From: Chitinophaga sancti
GTDB taxonomy: Bacteria; Bacteroidota; Bacteroidia; Chitinophagales; Chitinophagaceae
Direction: 5' to 3'
Assembly: GCF_034424315.1 (NCBI RefSeq)
Contig: NZ_CP139972.1
Location: 4,898,001-4,962,000 of the forward strand
DNA: 64,000 bases
Shown: piece after piece, positions 7,445 through 16,822 of the stretch
Numbering within the stretch: position 1 is the stretch's first letter
How the letters are laid out: every line of letters starts with the position of its first letter
The notes under the pieces: model-generated
What the model saw: the letters and a program-made list of their open reading frames with translations, nothing else
What the model was told of the DNA's origin: nothing
Databases searched by the model: none
Program-made: the position numbers and the translations under genes

Positions 7445-8735
7445 ATCTTAATACCATCTGCCTGTCAGCATCCAGTCTCAGCATTATAAATATCAACATT
7501 GTAAACGTCATCAGGGAGGATCCACCATAACTCACCAGCGGCAGCGGAATACCAATTACCGGTGCCAGACCTATCGTCATCGATATATTGATGGCCATGT
7601 GGAAAAAGACTATGCTGGCCACCCCGTATGCATAGACCCTGCTAAACGTCGATCGCTGTCGCTCCGCCACAAATATGATCCGTAAGAGCAGGGCAATATA
7701 TAACCCTATAAATATCAATGAGCCAACGAAACCAAAGTCTTCACCCACCGTGCAGAAGATAAAGTCAGTACTTTGTTCAGGTACGAAATCATATCTCGTT
7801 TGTGTTCCTTTCAGGTATCCTTTTCCGATCACACCACCAGAACCGATGGCAATCATACTCTGCCTTGTATTGTAAGTAGCTTTCGGATCATTCTCTTTAC
7901 CCAGCATTACGTTGATACGCTTTACCTGGTAATCTTTCAGCACTTTGGTAAATGCAAATGGTACGATGAACATCACAAACACTGAACAGAATGCATAGAC
8001 ACCTACTATCAGCGCCAGTTTGGAACGATGTCTTCTGATGTCGCGGCGCATGAAATAGATCACCAATGCTGTGATACCTGTGAATATGTAAAAGAGGATA
8101 TTCTTATCCACCAATAATGCGGACAGGACTAACACGATTCCCGAGAATGCGATCACCAGCAATACCGCAGGCAAACCTTCTCTGTACATCACCAGGAAGA
8201 AAGAGAAGTACACCAGCGCCAGACCTGTCTCATCCTGCAAAATGATGATGGCGCAGGGAATGAGTGCCAGTGAGGCAGCGATTAAACGCGCCCGTAGTTT
8301 GGTAAAATCTGTCTCCAGTGAGGACAGGTATTTCGCCAGTGCCAGGTTGGTACATAGTTTCGTAAGCTCCGCAGGCTGGAACTGGAACCCACCTATCACT
8401 AACCAGGAGTGAGAACCTTTTACGTCTTTACCAATGGCGATCACCAATAGCAATAATAAGATACCGCCTGCATACAGCAAATTTGCCGTAGCGGTAAAGA
8501 ACTTACTATCTGTAAGCCAGATGATGGTCGCCAATACGGCTGATACGCCTAACCACATTATCTGACGGGAATAGTTCTTATTCAGGTGAATGATATCGTT
8601 CCATATATTATCGCCTTCCCTGTACTCTGCAGCAAAGATCGATAAGAGGCCAACGAACACCAATGCCAGATAAAGACCCATGATAGGCCAGTCAATACCT
8701 TCTGTCAACTTTAATTGCTGCCGGCGGTTCATCAT
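7443..8735 (-). CDS. rodA: Rod-shape-determining peptidoglycan polymerase RodA
   Basis: A 430-residue SEDS-family membrane protein that polymerises lipid II into glycan strands together with PBP2 in the elongasome. About ten membrane segments are visible. Family motifs include WLVIGGFQFQPAELTKL, the loop with YNTRQSMIAIGSGG, GFVPEQSTDFIF-like sequence (YDFVPEQSTDFIF), and the C-terminal GIPLPLVSYGGSS. The start at 8735 overlaps the pbp2 stop by one base (TAATG), showing coupled translation; a second ATG directly follows, and either may be used. It is the last gene of mreB-mreC-mreD-pbp2-rodA, and its stop lies in the operon terminator. The length is somewhat above the E. coli protein (370), as is usual in this phylum. 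Confidence 0.95.
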   Translation of the reverse strand: MMNRRQQLKLTEGIDWPIMGLYLALVFVGLLSIFAAEYREGDNIWNDIIHLNKNYSRQIMWLGVSAVLATIIWLTDSKFFTATANLLYAGGILLLLLVIAIGKDVKGSHSWLVIGGFQFQPAELTKLCTNLALAKYLSSLETDFTKLRARLIAASLALIPCAIIILQDETGLALVYFSFFLVMYREGLPAVLLVIAFSGIVLVLSALLVDKNILFYIFTGITALVIYFMRRDIRRHRSKLALIVGVYAFCSVFVMFIVPFAFTKVLKDYQVKRINVMLGKENDPKATYNTRQSMIAIGSGGVIGKGYLKGTQTRYDFVPEQSTDFIFCTVGEDFGFVGSLIFIGLYIALLLRIIFVAERQRSTFSRVYAYGVASIVFFHMAINISMTIGLAPVIGIPLPLVSYGGSSLMTFTMLIFIMLRLDADRQMVLR

Positions 8736-10693
8736 TAGTTATTCGGAAAATAGAGTTTAAGTATTTGTTCTGTTGTCATTTTAGCTGAAGCTCCGTTCAG
8801 GGAATCCAGCTTGGACTTGTCTCTTACCACAGGATCGATGGTTACATCATTCAATGTCTTTGTCATCTGTGGTTTGCGTTTTACTGATATGGTGTCATTC
8901 AGGTATTTCTCGATCATTAAGCTGGCAATAGGAGCAGCGTAAGTGGCACCGAAACCTGCATTTTCTACGATTACGGCAATGGCAATCTTAGGATTGTCTC
9001 TCGGCGCAAATGCTACGAATACAGAGTGATTCTTCAGTTTGGTAAGCTTACCGTTTACAATGGCATTGTTCTCTGCAGTACCTGTTTTACCACATACAAT
9101 GATGTTGTCGATACGGGCTATCTGACCAGTACCTCTTTCCACCACATCCTCCATACCATAGATTACTGAACGATAAGACGTATCTGATACGTGGGCTACC
9201 ACGTGTTTTTCTTTGTATTTATCCAGCAGGTGGGTGTTATCATTATCTATGCTGCTCACAAAGTGAGGTACATAGTAAGAACCATGATTCGCAATGATAC
9301 ACATCGCATTTGCCATCTGTAATGGTGTGGCCACTACCTGGCCCTGACCCATACCTACATACAGTTCTGAACAGGAGTTCCACTGACCGCGATATAATTT
9401 ATTCATACCTGCAGTATCGATGGCTTTACCACCGGATTCACTCGGAATATCCACACCCAGCCTGTGACCTAAACCAAAGGAAGAAATATAATCATGCCAT
9501 TTCTGGTGACCTTTCTTTACACCACCCCATTTTGCCGCATCTACTTCCAGCCTGTAGAGGTGAACAAAGTAGGCGTTACAGGAGTTAGCGATGGCCAGTC
9601 GCAGGTTAGCTGCGTGTCCGGCATTGTGGTGGGTACAGGCTATCGGGCGTCCGCAATAGGTATATGCGCCAAAACAAGGGAAACCATAACTTGGTGTAAT
9701 TACACCCTCATCCAGTGCAATCAGTGCCGTCAGCGGTTTCATGGAAGATCCCGGTGGGTAGCCTGCCTGGATAGCACGGTTAAAGAGTGGTTTGGTCGTA
9801 TCAGTAAATAGACGGCTAAAGTTGCGTGCTCTGAAGGAACCTGTCAGCAGATTCGGGTCGAAGGTAGGTGCACTTACCATAGATAGGATACCTCCTGTCT
9901 GCGGATCGATAGCTACTACGCTACCTATCTTGTTACGCATCAGGTGTTCACCGAGTACCTGCAGGTCAACGTCCAGGGAGAGGCGGAGATTCTTACCTGC
10001 AATAGCGGCAGTATCGAATTCCCCATGTTCATAAGGGCCTTGGGGGCGGTTCAGGTTATCTTTTACGAGGTATTGGATACCACGCTGGCCCATCAGCACT
10101 TCTTCATAAGTTCTTTCCAGGCCGGTCATCCCCAGGTAGTCACCTTGGTTATAGTCGCTGTACTGCGGGCGTTGCATCATCTGGGGAGAGATCTCACCGA
10201 TATATCCTAAGATATTAGAAGCAGCAGCAAATGGGTAAGAACGGATTTGCCTGGGCACCAGTTCAAACCCGGGCTGGAACATATACATGCTTTCCTGCAG
10301 CTTACCGAAGGTTTCGGGGGCGAGCAGGGGAGCGAATACGGATACACGGCGGCTACCATTCTTGAGGATGGAGGCGGTAATACGTTTTCTGAATTCTTCT
10401 TTGTTGATATTCAGGATTTCGCACATGTAGGCCGTATCAATATTTTTGACATTGATAGGTGTAACGACCAGGTCGTACATAATATCGTTGCTGAGGATAC
10501 TACGACCTTTGCGATCGAAGATGATACCACGGCTGGGGTAAACTACTTTGCGGAGTACCGCGTTGGCATCGGCCAGCTTGGAGTATTTCTTCTCGACAAT
10601 CTGTAAAAAGAAAAGCCTTGTCATGATCAGTACGACCATGCCAAGGAATATAATTTGTATGACCCGTTTTCTGGGTTGGTTATAAACAGACAT
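8735..10693 (-). CDS. mrdA: Penicillin-binding protein 2 (elongation transpeptidase)
   Basis: A 652-residue class B penicillin-binding protein that cross-links peptidoglycan during side-wall growth as partner of RodA. There is one N-terminal membrane anchor at about residues 11-28 after a basic NQPRKR stretch. The pedestal domain follows, containing RGIIFDRKGR and YLGMTGLERTYE. The transpeptidase motifs are GSSMKP (active-site SxxK), NSCN (SxN) and CGKTGTAEN (KTG). The C-terminal tail of about 60 residues is polar. The start is the ATG at 10693, 57 bases after mreD. The stop overlaps the rodA start by one base. Operon position and motifs make the call firm. Confidence 0.95.
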   Translation of the reverse strand: MSVYNQPRKRVIQIIFLGMVVLIMTRLFFLQIVEKKYSKLADANAVLRKVVYPSRGIIFDRKGRSILSNDIMYDLVVTPINVKNIDTAYMCEILNINKEEFRKRITASILKNGSRRVSVFAPLLAPETFGKLQESMYMFQPGFELVPRQIRSYPFAAASNILGYIGEISPQMMQRPQYSDYNQGDYLGMTGLERTYEEVLMGQRGIQYLVKDNLNRPQGPYEHGEFDTAAIAGKNLRLSLDVDLQVLGEHLMRNKIGSVVAIDPQTGGILSMVSAPTFDPNLLTGSFRARNFSRLFTDTTKPLFNRAIQAGYPPGSSMKPLTALIALDEGVITPSYGFPCFGAYTYCGRPIACTHHNAGHAANLRLAIANSCNAYFVHLYRLEVDAAKWGGVKKGHQKWHDYISSFGLGHRLGVDIPSESGGKAIDTAGMNKLYRGQWNSCSELYVGMGQGQVVATPLQMANAMCIIANHGSYYVPHFVSSIDNDNTHLLDKYKEKHVVAHVSDTSYRSVIYGMEDVVERGTGQIARIDNIIVCGKTGTAENNAIVNGKLTKLKNHSVFVAFAPRDNPKIAIAVIVENAGFGATYAAPIASLMIEKYLNDTISVKRKPQMTKTLNDVTIDPVVRDKSKLDSLNGASAKMTTEQILKLYFPNN

Positions 10694-10750
10694 TTCCCCG
10701 GAGATGCATTATTAATAAAGGTATCCTTCTTTATAAAGATACTATACATT

Positions 10751-11260
10751 TTACTTCCTCGAAAAGAACAACAGCTCATACAGCACGATCAGGAAAATGC
10801 TCGCAGCGGTAGAGAAGACGATCTTCAGCAGCAGGTATAAAAAGCTACCTACGTTGAATACCTCCAATGAAAAGAAGATCAGATTGTGAAGGAATACCAG
10901 AATAGAAGCATAGATCAGAAACTGAGATACGCCCATACTAGTCATAGATGGGGTTTTCTGTGTAGTTTCGAAACCACCCTGTGGTGACAGGATGTTGATA
11001 ATAAATGGTCGCAGATAAGCTATAAATACACATGCAGCGGCATGCATACCCATGGTATCCATAAACATGTCGTGGGTAAGGCCCATGAGCAGTGCCAGCA
11101 GCATGAGTGCCGGGCGGGGCAGGTTAAAAGGCAGCAACAACACAAAAAGCATGTAAATGTTGAAGCTAACCGACTGATGCAGCAATATCTTGTTCAGAAC
11201 AAACACCTGCAACAACAGCAAAAGCACAAAACGGATTATATTTCTTAACAGTATGCTCAT
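10751..11260 (-). CDS. mreD: Rod-shape-determining protein MreD
   Basis: A 169-residue very hydrophobic protein with about five to six membrane segments. The size and the place between mreC and pbp2 are typical of MreD, a membrane part of the elongasome linking MreC to the peptidoglycan synthases. Sequence conservation in MreD is low; GLTHDMF at about residues 60-66 is a useful family pointer. The start overlaps the mreC stop by four bases (ATGA), so the two are translationally coupled. The call depends partly on gene order. Confidence 0.88.
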   Translation of the reverse strand: MSILLRNIIRFVLLLLLQVFVLNKILLHQSVSFNIYMLFVLLLPFNLPRPALMLLALLMGLTHDMFMDTMGMHAAACVFIAYLRPFIINILSPQGGFETTQKTPSMTSMGVSQFLIYASILVFLHNLIFFSLEVFNVGSFLYLLLKIVFSTAASIFLIVLYELLFFSRK

Positions 11261-12147
11261 TGTTTGATCAGCTTGTAAGTTGAATCCTCCAAAGATTTTT
11301 GTTCATCCTGCAAGAGGTTGTCAATTACATACACATATTGCAGGTTGTAGAAGTTAGTAGCCAGGCGGATCCTGATATTAAAGGAGGTGCTGGCTTTGTC
11401 TACCTCTTCGGTTGATTCTACGTAACCGATCGGGATATTTTCAGGGAAGAAGGCGGAGTAACCGCTGGTGACTACGGTATCCCCTTTTACGAGGTGTACG
11501 CTTTTAGGCACATCTTCCATGGTGGCATAGCCGGCTTCACCGCCGTGCCAGCGAACCATCCCCATTTCCTTGCTTTTGCTAAGGCGGGCGCTGGTACCGA
11601 AGTTACGACCTCTGGAGAGGAGAGAGAGCACTACTGCGTAATGATCATTTACGCTACGTACGATACCAACCACACCACTTGGGCCAACTACCCCCATATT
11701 TGGACGGATGCCATCGGCACTACCACGGTGAATGGTGATATAGTTGATTGGGTTGGTAACTGAGTTGTTGACTACCTTGGCTGCCTTGTACAGGTAGCGG
11801 CGTACAGAAGTACTGACCACTTTGCGGATGGTATCAGTGCCATACTGGCGAATGGTATCATTTTTAACAATATTGTCGAGGATAACAGTGTCGAAACTTG
11901 TGCGCAGCATATTGTGCAGGCGGGCATTCTCTTTTACCAGACTGTCATTTGTAGCTTTCAGGTGAAAGTAGTATTCTACGTTGTTGTAACGTTCGTATAA
12001 CCTGGCGCTAATGTTATTGGCGGAATTGAGGTAGGCTGTTTTCTGAAAATCGTTGTTCTGGAAGACCAGCACTAAACAGATCACTTCCAGCAGCAAGAAC
12101 AGAAAAAAATTAAAGTAGCGCCTTAAGAAAATGATGAGATTACGCAC
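11257..12147 (-). CDS. mreC: Rod-shape-determining protein MreC
   Basis: A 296-residue bitopic protein that organises the elongasome from the periplasmic side. A membrane anchor lies at about residues 10-28 and is followed by a predicted coiled coil (about 60-85, around NDSLVKENARLHNML). The beta-rich domain from about 120 onward carries the family features ITIHRGSADGIRPNMGVVGPSGVVGIV and GDTVVTSGYSAFFPENIPIG. It overlaps mreD by four bases. The 74-base gap behind mreB holds an inverted repeat that may tune mreCD expression relative to mreB. Confidence 0.95.
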   Translation of the reverse strand: MRNLIIFLRRYFNFFLFLLLEVICLVLVFQNNDFQKTAYLNSANNISARLYERYNNVEYYFHLKATNDSLVKENARLHNMLRTSFDTVILDNIVKNDTIRQYGTDTIRKVVSTSVRRYLYKAAKVVNNSVTNPINYITIHRGSADGIRPNMGVVGPSGVVGIVRSVNDHYAVVLSLLSRGRNFGTSARLSKSKEMGMVRWHGGEAGYATMEDVPKSVHLVKGDTVVTSGYSAFFPENIPIGYVESTEEVDKASTSFNIRIRLATNFYNLQYVYVIDNLLQDEQKSLEDSTYKLIKQ

Positions 12148-12167
12148 AGGATTTTATTTCTATAAAG

Positions 12168-12214
12168 AAGCCTGCAAAGCTGACCGTTTTTTTTGACGCT
12201 CTGCCTTGCAGGCT
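12168..12214 (-). other. Inverted repeat between mreB and mreC
   Basis: AGCCTGCAA and TTGCAGGCT form a nine-base-pair stem around a loop of about 28 bases containing eight T's, followed on the minus strand by TCTTTATAG. It may be a partial terminator or mRNA stabiliser, giving more mreB than mreCD. Confidence 0.4.
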
Positions 12215-12221
12215 ACTTTTA

Positions 12222-13244
12222 TTATTGCATTAGGAACGGATACTTACCCACGTGTTTCAGTGCGATACCGGTACCTCTTACCACGGCGCGCAGTGGATCA
12301 TCTGCCACATGTACCGGCAATTTGATCTTCTGGGTCAGGCGTTTGTCCAGGCCGCGTAACAGGGCACCACCACCGGTCAGGTATAAACCTCTGCGGTAGA
12401 TATCGGCAGCCAGTTCGGGAGGAGTTGTTTCCAGTGCTTTCAGGATGGCTTCTTCAATCTTGAAGATGGATTTGTCCAGCGCTTCGGCTACTTCCTGGTA
12501 GGATACCATGATCTGTTTAGGAATACCGGTTACGAGGTCACGTCCATTTACCGCAACATCATCTGGTGGGTTGTCCAGTTCTTTCAGTGCAGAACCGATC
12601 TGGATTTTGATCTGCTCAGCAGTTCTTTCACCGATCAGCAGGCTATGATAGCGGCGCAGGGCTTCCATGATATCGGCAGTGAATTCGTCACCGGCGATAC
12701 GGATACTCTGGTCGCACACGATACCAGCGAGGGCGATCACGCTAATACCGGTGGTACCACCTCCGATATCGATGATCATGTTACCTACCGGCTCTTCTAC
12801 GTCAATACCGATACCCAGCGCAGCGGCCATCGGTTCATGTATTAAGAACACTTCCTTAGCGCCTGCCTGTTCAGCAGAGTCGCGTACGGCGCGTTTTTCT
12901 ACTTCTGTAATGCTGGATGGAATACAGATTACCATACGCCAGCTAGGAGAGAACAAAGGTTTCTTTGGATACACCAGTTTGATCATTTCACGAAGCATTC
13001 CTTCTGCTGCGTTAAAGTCCGCGATCACACCATCTTTCAGAGGACGAATGGTACGCAGGTACTCATGCGTTTTCTCGTGCATCATCATGGCTTTTTTACC
13101 AACAGCCACGATTTTTCCGCTAGCGCGTTCTATAGCAACAATGGAAGGTTCATCCACCACCACCTGGTCATTGTGAATGATCAGCGTATTAGCTGTACCT
13201 AAGTCAATCGCTATTTCCTGAGTTAAAAAATTAAAGAACCCCAT
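12222..13244 (-). CDS. mreB: Rod-shape-determining actin homologue MreB
   Basis: A 340-residue bacterial actin that forms membrane-bound filaments guiding side-wall synthesis. The N-terminus FFNFLTQEIAIDLGTANTLI holds the phosphate-1 loop. Further nucleotide-binding motifs are IPSSITEVEKRA, the phosphate-2 loop NMIIDIGGGTTGISVIAL, and the adenosine motif LTGGGALLRGLD. The length matches the family. It is first in the mreBCD-pbp2-rodA order. The upstream 302-base gap should hold the operon promoter; a dyad at 13299-13318 lies 55 bases before the ATG. Confidence 0.97.
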   Translation of the reverse strand: MGFFNFLTQEIAIDLGTANTLIIHNDQVVVDEPSIVAIERASGKIVAVGKKAMMMHEKTHEYLRTIRPLKDGVIADFNAAEGMLREMIKLVYPKKPLFSPSWRMVICIPSSITEVEKRAVRDSAEQAGAKEVFLIHEPMAAALGIGIDVEEPVGNMIIDIGGGTTGISVIALAGIVCDQSIRIAGDEFTADIMEALRRYHSLLIGERTAEQIKIQIGSALKELDNPPDDVAVNGRDLVTGIPKQIMVSYQEVAEALDKSIFKIEEAILKALETTPPELAADIYRRGLYLTGGGALLRGLDKRLTQKIKLPVHVADDPLRAVVRGTGIALKHVGKYPFLMQ

Positions 13245-13546
13245 TGCTTAATATGGTCAAAATATTATTGTGTGCAAAAATGAATAATTCCAACGAATAT
13301 ACAATCTTAAAATTGTATGTTTTCTCAATAATACAACTATAATATTAAAAAATGTTATTTATTGTATTTGATGAGCCGGTTAGTAGTTGTAACAGTTAAA
13401 AACAACCTGTTAGCCGGCATAGTAATGACTCTCGAAAACGCTTAAACGATCGCTCGTTCTTTATAGTATGGTCTTGCTCTCTATGAATGAATGAGTTATG
13501 CGACAGTAGTGGTGCCTGCATAGCCACAGGCCTACCCTTGCTGGGC
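13245..13546. other. Gene-free stretch between mreB and purD
   Basis: An AT-rich 302-base gap. It should contain the mreB promoter (minus strand) and the 3' end of the purD transcript. I see a near-consensus -7 sequence CATTTTTG on the minus strand at 13275-13282, a dyad at 13299-13318, and a weak stem GCCTG/CAGGC near 13517-13534. No coding potential is supported. Confidence 0.5.
13299..13318. promoter_or_regulatory. Dyad ATACAAT-N6-ATTGTAT upstream of mreB
   Basis: A perfect seven-base inverted repeat with a six-base spacer, 55 bases before the mreB start codon and upstream of the likely -7 region. Its size and place suggest an operator, but no regulator can be named. Confidence 0.35.
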
Positions 13547-14824
13547 TTACACGAACTCGAATCCAATATCCCTCCTGTAATATTTACCTTCAAAATCAAT
13601 AGATTCTGCAGTTTGCCGGCTATGCGACAACGCAATACCCAGATCAGAAGCCAGTGAAGTGATGGTGAGTACACGGCCACCATTGGTGAGGATGTCACCA
13701 CCGGATGCCTTTGTACCTGCCTGGAATACCAGCTGATCCTGCGTTTGGGCAGGAATATTGGTAATGACCTTACCCTTCTCATATGCTTCCGGATATCCCC
13801 CGGCTACCAGCATTACTGTGGTGGCCACGCGGCTATCCTCATAAACTTTTTGTGCAGACAGTTTGCCATCTATCACTGATTGAAACAGCTCCAGCAGGTC
13901 ATTTTGCAGGCGAGGCATTACTACCTCAGTTTCAGGATCTCCCATGCGACAGTTGTATTCTATCACAAACGGAGCGCCATCTACCTTGATCAAACCAAAG
14001 AAAATAAAGCCATTGTAAGCTATGTTCTCTTTAGCCAATCCATCTACCGTAGGTTTGACAACCTGTTCGATCACCTGATCCATGAATGCTTTGTCAGCAA
14101 ATGGAACAGGGGATACAGCTCCCATACCACCGGTATTCAGGCCGGTATCGCCTTCGCCAATACGTTTATAGTCTTTCGCGGAAGGCAGCAGCTGGTAGCT
14201 TTTGCCATCCGTGAGCACAAATACAGATAATTCTATGCCAGAAAGGAATTGTTCTACAACAACCTTTTTGCTGGCATCACCAAACTTCGCCTCGCGGATC
14301 ATTTGTGTGAACTCAGTCACCGCAGCTTCGCGATCTTCCAGGATCACCACCCCTTTACCGGCAGCCAGGCCATCGGCCTTGAGGACGATAGGTGTAGCAT
14401 GCTGACGAAGATAAGCTACCCCTTCTTCATAGGTACTTTCGTCAAACTCCCTGTAGGCGGCAGTTGGAATATTGTGGCGGCTCATGAACTGCTTTGCAAA
14501 TGCCTTGCTGCCCTCCAGTTGAGCGGCATAGGCAGAAGGCCCCATTACAGGGATGTGTTTCAAAGCCTCGTCCTGCTGGAAGAAATCGTAGATTCCTTTT
14601 ACCAGTGGTTCTTCAGAACCTGGTACTACCAGGGTAATGGCGTTTTCAAGACAAAAAGCCTTTATCTTTTTAAAGTCGGACACCGCGATGTCTACATTCT
14701 GTCCATGTTGGGCAGTACCGGCATTACCGGGGGCGATGAACAACTGCTCGCATAAAGTGCTTTGAGTCATTTTCCAGGCCAGGGCGTGTTCCCGGCCACC
14801 ACTTCCTAATAGTAAAATCTTCAT
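13547..14824 (-). CDS. purD: Phosphoribosylamine-glycine ligase (GAR synthetase)
   Basis: A 425-residue ATP-grasp enzyme that joins 5-phosphoribosylamine and glycine in the second step of purine synthesis. The N-terminal domain opens with MKILLLGSGGREHALAWK. The ATP-grasp region has VLKADGLAAGKGVVI, the signature GLNTGGMGAVSP, and the metal-binding YNCRMGDPETE (about residues 288-298). The length matches other PurD proteins. The ATG is directly before the Rossmann strand. It lies upstream of the mre cluster on the same strand, but a 302-base gap suggests a separate transcript. Confidence 0.97.
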   Translation of the reverse strand: MKILLLGSGGREHALAWKMTQSTLCEQLFIAPGNAGTAQHGQNVDIAVSDFKKIKAFCLENAITLVVPGSEEPLVKGIYDFFQQDEALKHIPVMGPSAYAAQLEGSKAFAKQFMSRHNIPTAAYREFDESTYEEGVAYLRQHATPIVLKADGLAAGKGVVILEDREAAVTEFTQMIREAKFGDASKKVVVEQFLSGIELSVFVLTDGKSYQLLPSAKDYKRIGEGDTGLNTGGMGAVSPVPFADKAFMDQVIEQVVKPTVDGLAKENIAYNGFIFFGLIKVDGAPFVIEYNCRMGDPETEVVMPRLQNDLLELFQSVIDGKLSAQKVYEDSRVATTVMLVAGGYPEAYEKGKVITNIPAQTQDQLVFQAGTKASGGDILTNGGRVLTITSLASDLGIALSHSRQTAESIDFEGKYYRRDIGFEFV

Positions 14825-15000
14825 ATTGTATGTTCAGTGTGTAATTTGAGCGAATTCAGCCATTTCTGCCCCGTTCTTCCAAATTTTTTGCAAAGAAAGG
14901 CCAAAATTTAACCAAAAACACCATTTTTCTCGATAAAAAGCCTAATTTATTTATCTTGCCGCCTTCATAGGACTTACTTATCAACAAAACTGAACCAATT

Positions 15001-16695
15001 ATGACTGAAACTGCTGTTGAGCAGCCTGTAATTGCACCAAAACCAAATAGCGGCCACCACAAAGGCCTTTATGTTCTTTTTTTTACTGAGATGTGGGAGC
15101 GCTTCGGGTATTACCTGATGATCGGGATCTTCTTCCTATACCTGATAGATCCAACTGCCAATGGCGGTAAAGGCTTTACAAACGGCCACGCTTCTGATCT
15201 CGTAGGTACATATATTGCATTGGTTTACCTCTCGCCGTTCATAGGGGGGTTAATGGCCGACAGGTATCTCGGCTATCGTAAAGCGGTAATCTTAGGCGGC
15301 TCCCTGCTGGCTGCGGGTTATTTCGGATTGGCCTTTCCCGGCGAAATGGCCATGTACATTTCTCTTACCCTGATCATTATCGGGAATGGTTTCTTCAAGC
15401 CAAACATTGGAACCATCCTGGGTAATATCTACAACAGGGAGGACCTGAAACCTAAAAAGGATATTGCCTACAACATCTTCTACATGGGGGTGAATATCGG
15501 GGCTTTCATCTGTAACTTCGTAGCCGCTTATCTGCGTAACTCACTGGGTTGGGGCTATGCTTTTGCTGCTGCTGGTGTAGGTATGCTGATTGGCCTGTTC
15601 ATCTTCATCACCAAATCCAAAGTGATTGCTGAAGGGGATATCCGCAAACCTGTACAGAAGGATGATATGCCTATGAGCAAAATCCTTGGCCTGGTATTGC
15701 TGCCAGCTTTCCTTGCTGCGGTACTGGGTTATTTCATGCAGAACTTTATCGGGCATCCGCTGTTTGGTACACCATCCATCGATGCTTTCATGTTTGCATG
15801 TGTACCTATCATTATATTTTATATTCGTTTGTATACTACTGCTAATAAGGAAGATAAACGCGGACTGGGTGCGCTGCTTGCCTTCTTTACTGTAGCGATC
15901 GTGTTCTGGGTAATCTACAACCAGAATAGTACAGGTCTCACTATCTGGGCTGATCAGTATACTGACCGTTCTATGTCAGAAAGTGTGGAAAAGGTAGCCA
16001 AACCAATGGGGATGCTGCAAACCGTGACCACCGACCCTCACCCTGTCACCCAGATCGATGCACAATTCCGTGCAGTGACCGATGGCAAGGGTAATACGAT
16101 TACGGTACAGGGTCCTGATCCTTATTTCCAGAACCTGCCTAAGGATAAATGGCCAGCCAGCGGGCAAATGAAACTGATTTCTACGGAGATCTTCCAGTCT
16201 GCCAACCCTGGATTTATTGTGATATTCACCCTGTTAGTCCTTGGATTCTTTGCATGGCTGGCGAAGAGAGGCAAAGAACCGACTACCCCTGTAAAGGTGG
16301 CGATGGGCATCTTCATTGCCGGTTTATCGTCTCTGCTCATGATCTTTGCGGCTTCAATGACAAATGTGTATGTGGATAAGAGCTCTATGGCCTTCCTTGT
16401 AGGAACTTATGCCATCTTCACGGTAGGTGAGATTTTGGTAAGCCCTATTGGATTGTCTATGGTATCCAAGCTTTCCCCTCCACGTCTTACAGCCCTGATG
16501 ATGGGTGGCTGGTACCTGGTGAACTCCATTGCCGGTAAAGTAGCTGGTATGATGGGTACATTCTGGGATAGCTTTACTGACAAGAAGATCTATTTCATGA
16601 TCCTGACTGTGGCTGCAGCAATTGCGTTTGTAGTGATGATGATGATCAGTAAATGGATTGCCGGTGTCGTAAAAGAGAAGACTGGCGCTTATTGA
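15001..16695 (+). CDS. POT-family proton-coupled peptide transporter
   Basis: A 564-residue major-facilitator transporter of the proton-dependent oligopeptide (POT/PTR) family, importing di- and tripeptides across the inner membrane. The family signature ExxERFxYY is seen as EMWERFGYY at about residues 31-39, followed by GGLMADRYLGYRK and the second signature region FFKPNIGTILGNIY. About twelve to fourteen membrane segments are visible, with a longer polar insertion around 320-400. Next downstream is an unrelated OPT-family transporter, so peptide uptake appears to be a local theme, though a terminator separates the two. Confidence 0.93.
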   Translation: MTETAVEQPVIAPKPNSGHHKGLYVLFFTEMWERFGYYLMIGIFFLYLIDPTANGGKGFTNGHASDLVGTYIALVYLSPFIGGLMADRYLGYRKAVILGGSLLAAGYFGLAFPGEMAMYISLTLIIIGNGFFKPNIGTILGNIYNREDLKPKKDIAYNIFYMGVNIGAFICNFVAAYLRNSLGWGYAFAAAGVGMLIGLFIFITKSKVIAEGDIRKPVQKDDMPMSKILGLVLLPAFLAAVLGYFMQNFIGHPLFGTPSIDAFMFACVPIIIFYIRLYTTANKEDKRGLGALLAFFTVAIVFWVIYNQNSTGLTIWADQYTDRSMSESVEKVAKPMGMLQTVTTDPHPVTQIDAQFRAVTDGKGNTITVQGPDPYFQNLPKDKWPASGQMKLISTEIFQSANPGFIVIFTLLVLGFFAWLAKRGKEPTTPVKVAMGIFIAGLSSLLMIFAASMTNVYVDKSSMAFLVGTYAIFTVGEILVSPIGLSMVSKLSPPRLTALMMGGWYLVNSIAGKVAGMMGTFWDSFTDKKIYFMILTVAAAIAFVVMMMISKWIAGVVKEKTGAY

Positions 16696-16718
16696 CAAGG
16701 TCAAAATCCTATATCAGA

Positions 16719-16752
16719 AATGCTTCTGCTCCCCGGCAGGAGCATTTTTTTT
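16719..16752 (+). terminator. Terminator after the POT transporter gene
   Basis: AATGCTTCTG pairs imperfectly with CAGGAGCATT around a CCCC/GG loop and is followed by eight T's, 23 bases after the stop codon. Confidence 0.85.
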
Positions 16753-16822
16753 AGGGGTAAAATGGGTATAAGTCTTATATTGCCCCCCGAACAAAATCTA
16801 ACTATACCCACCAACACTTACT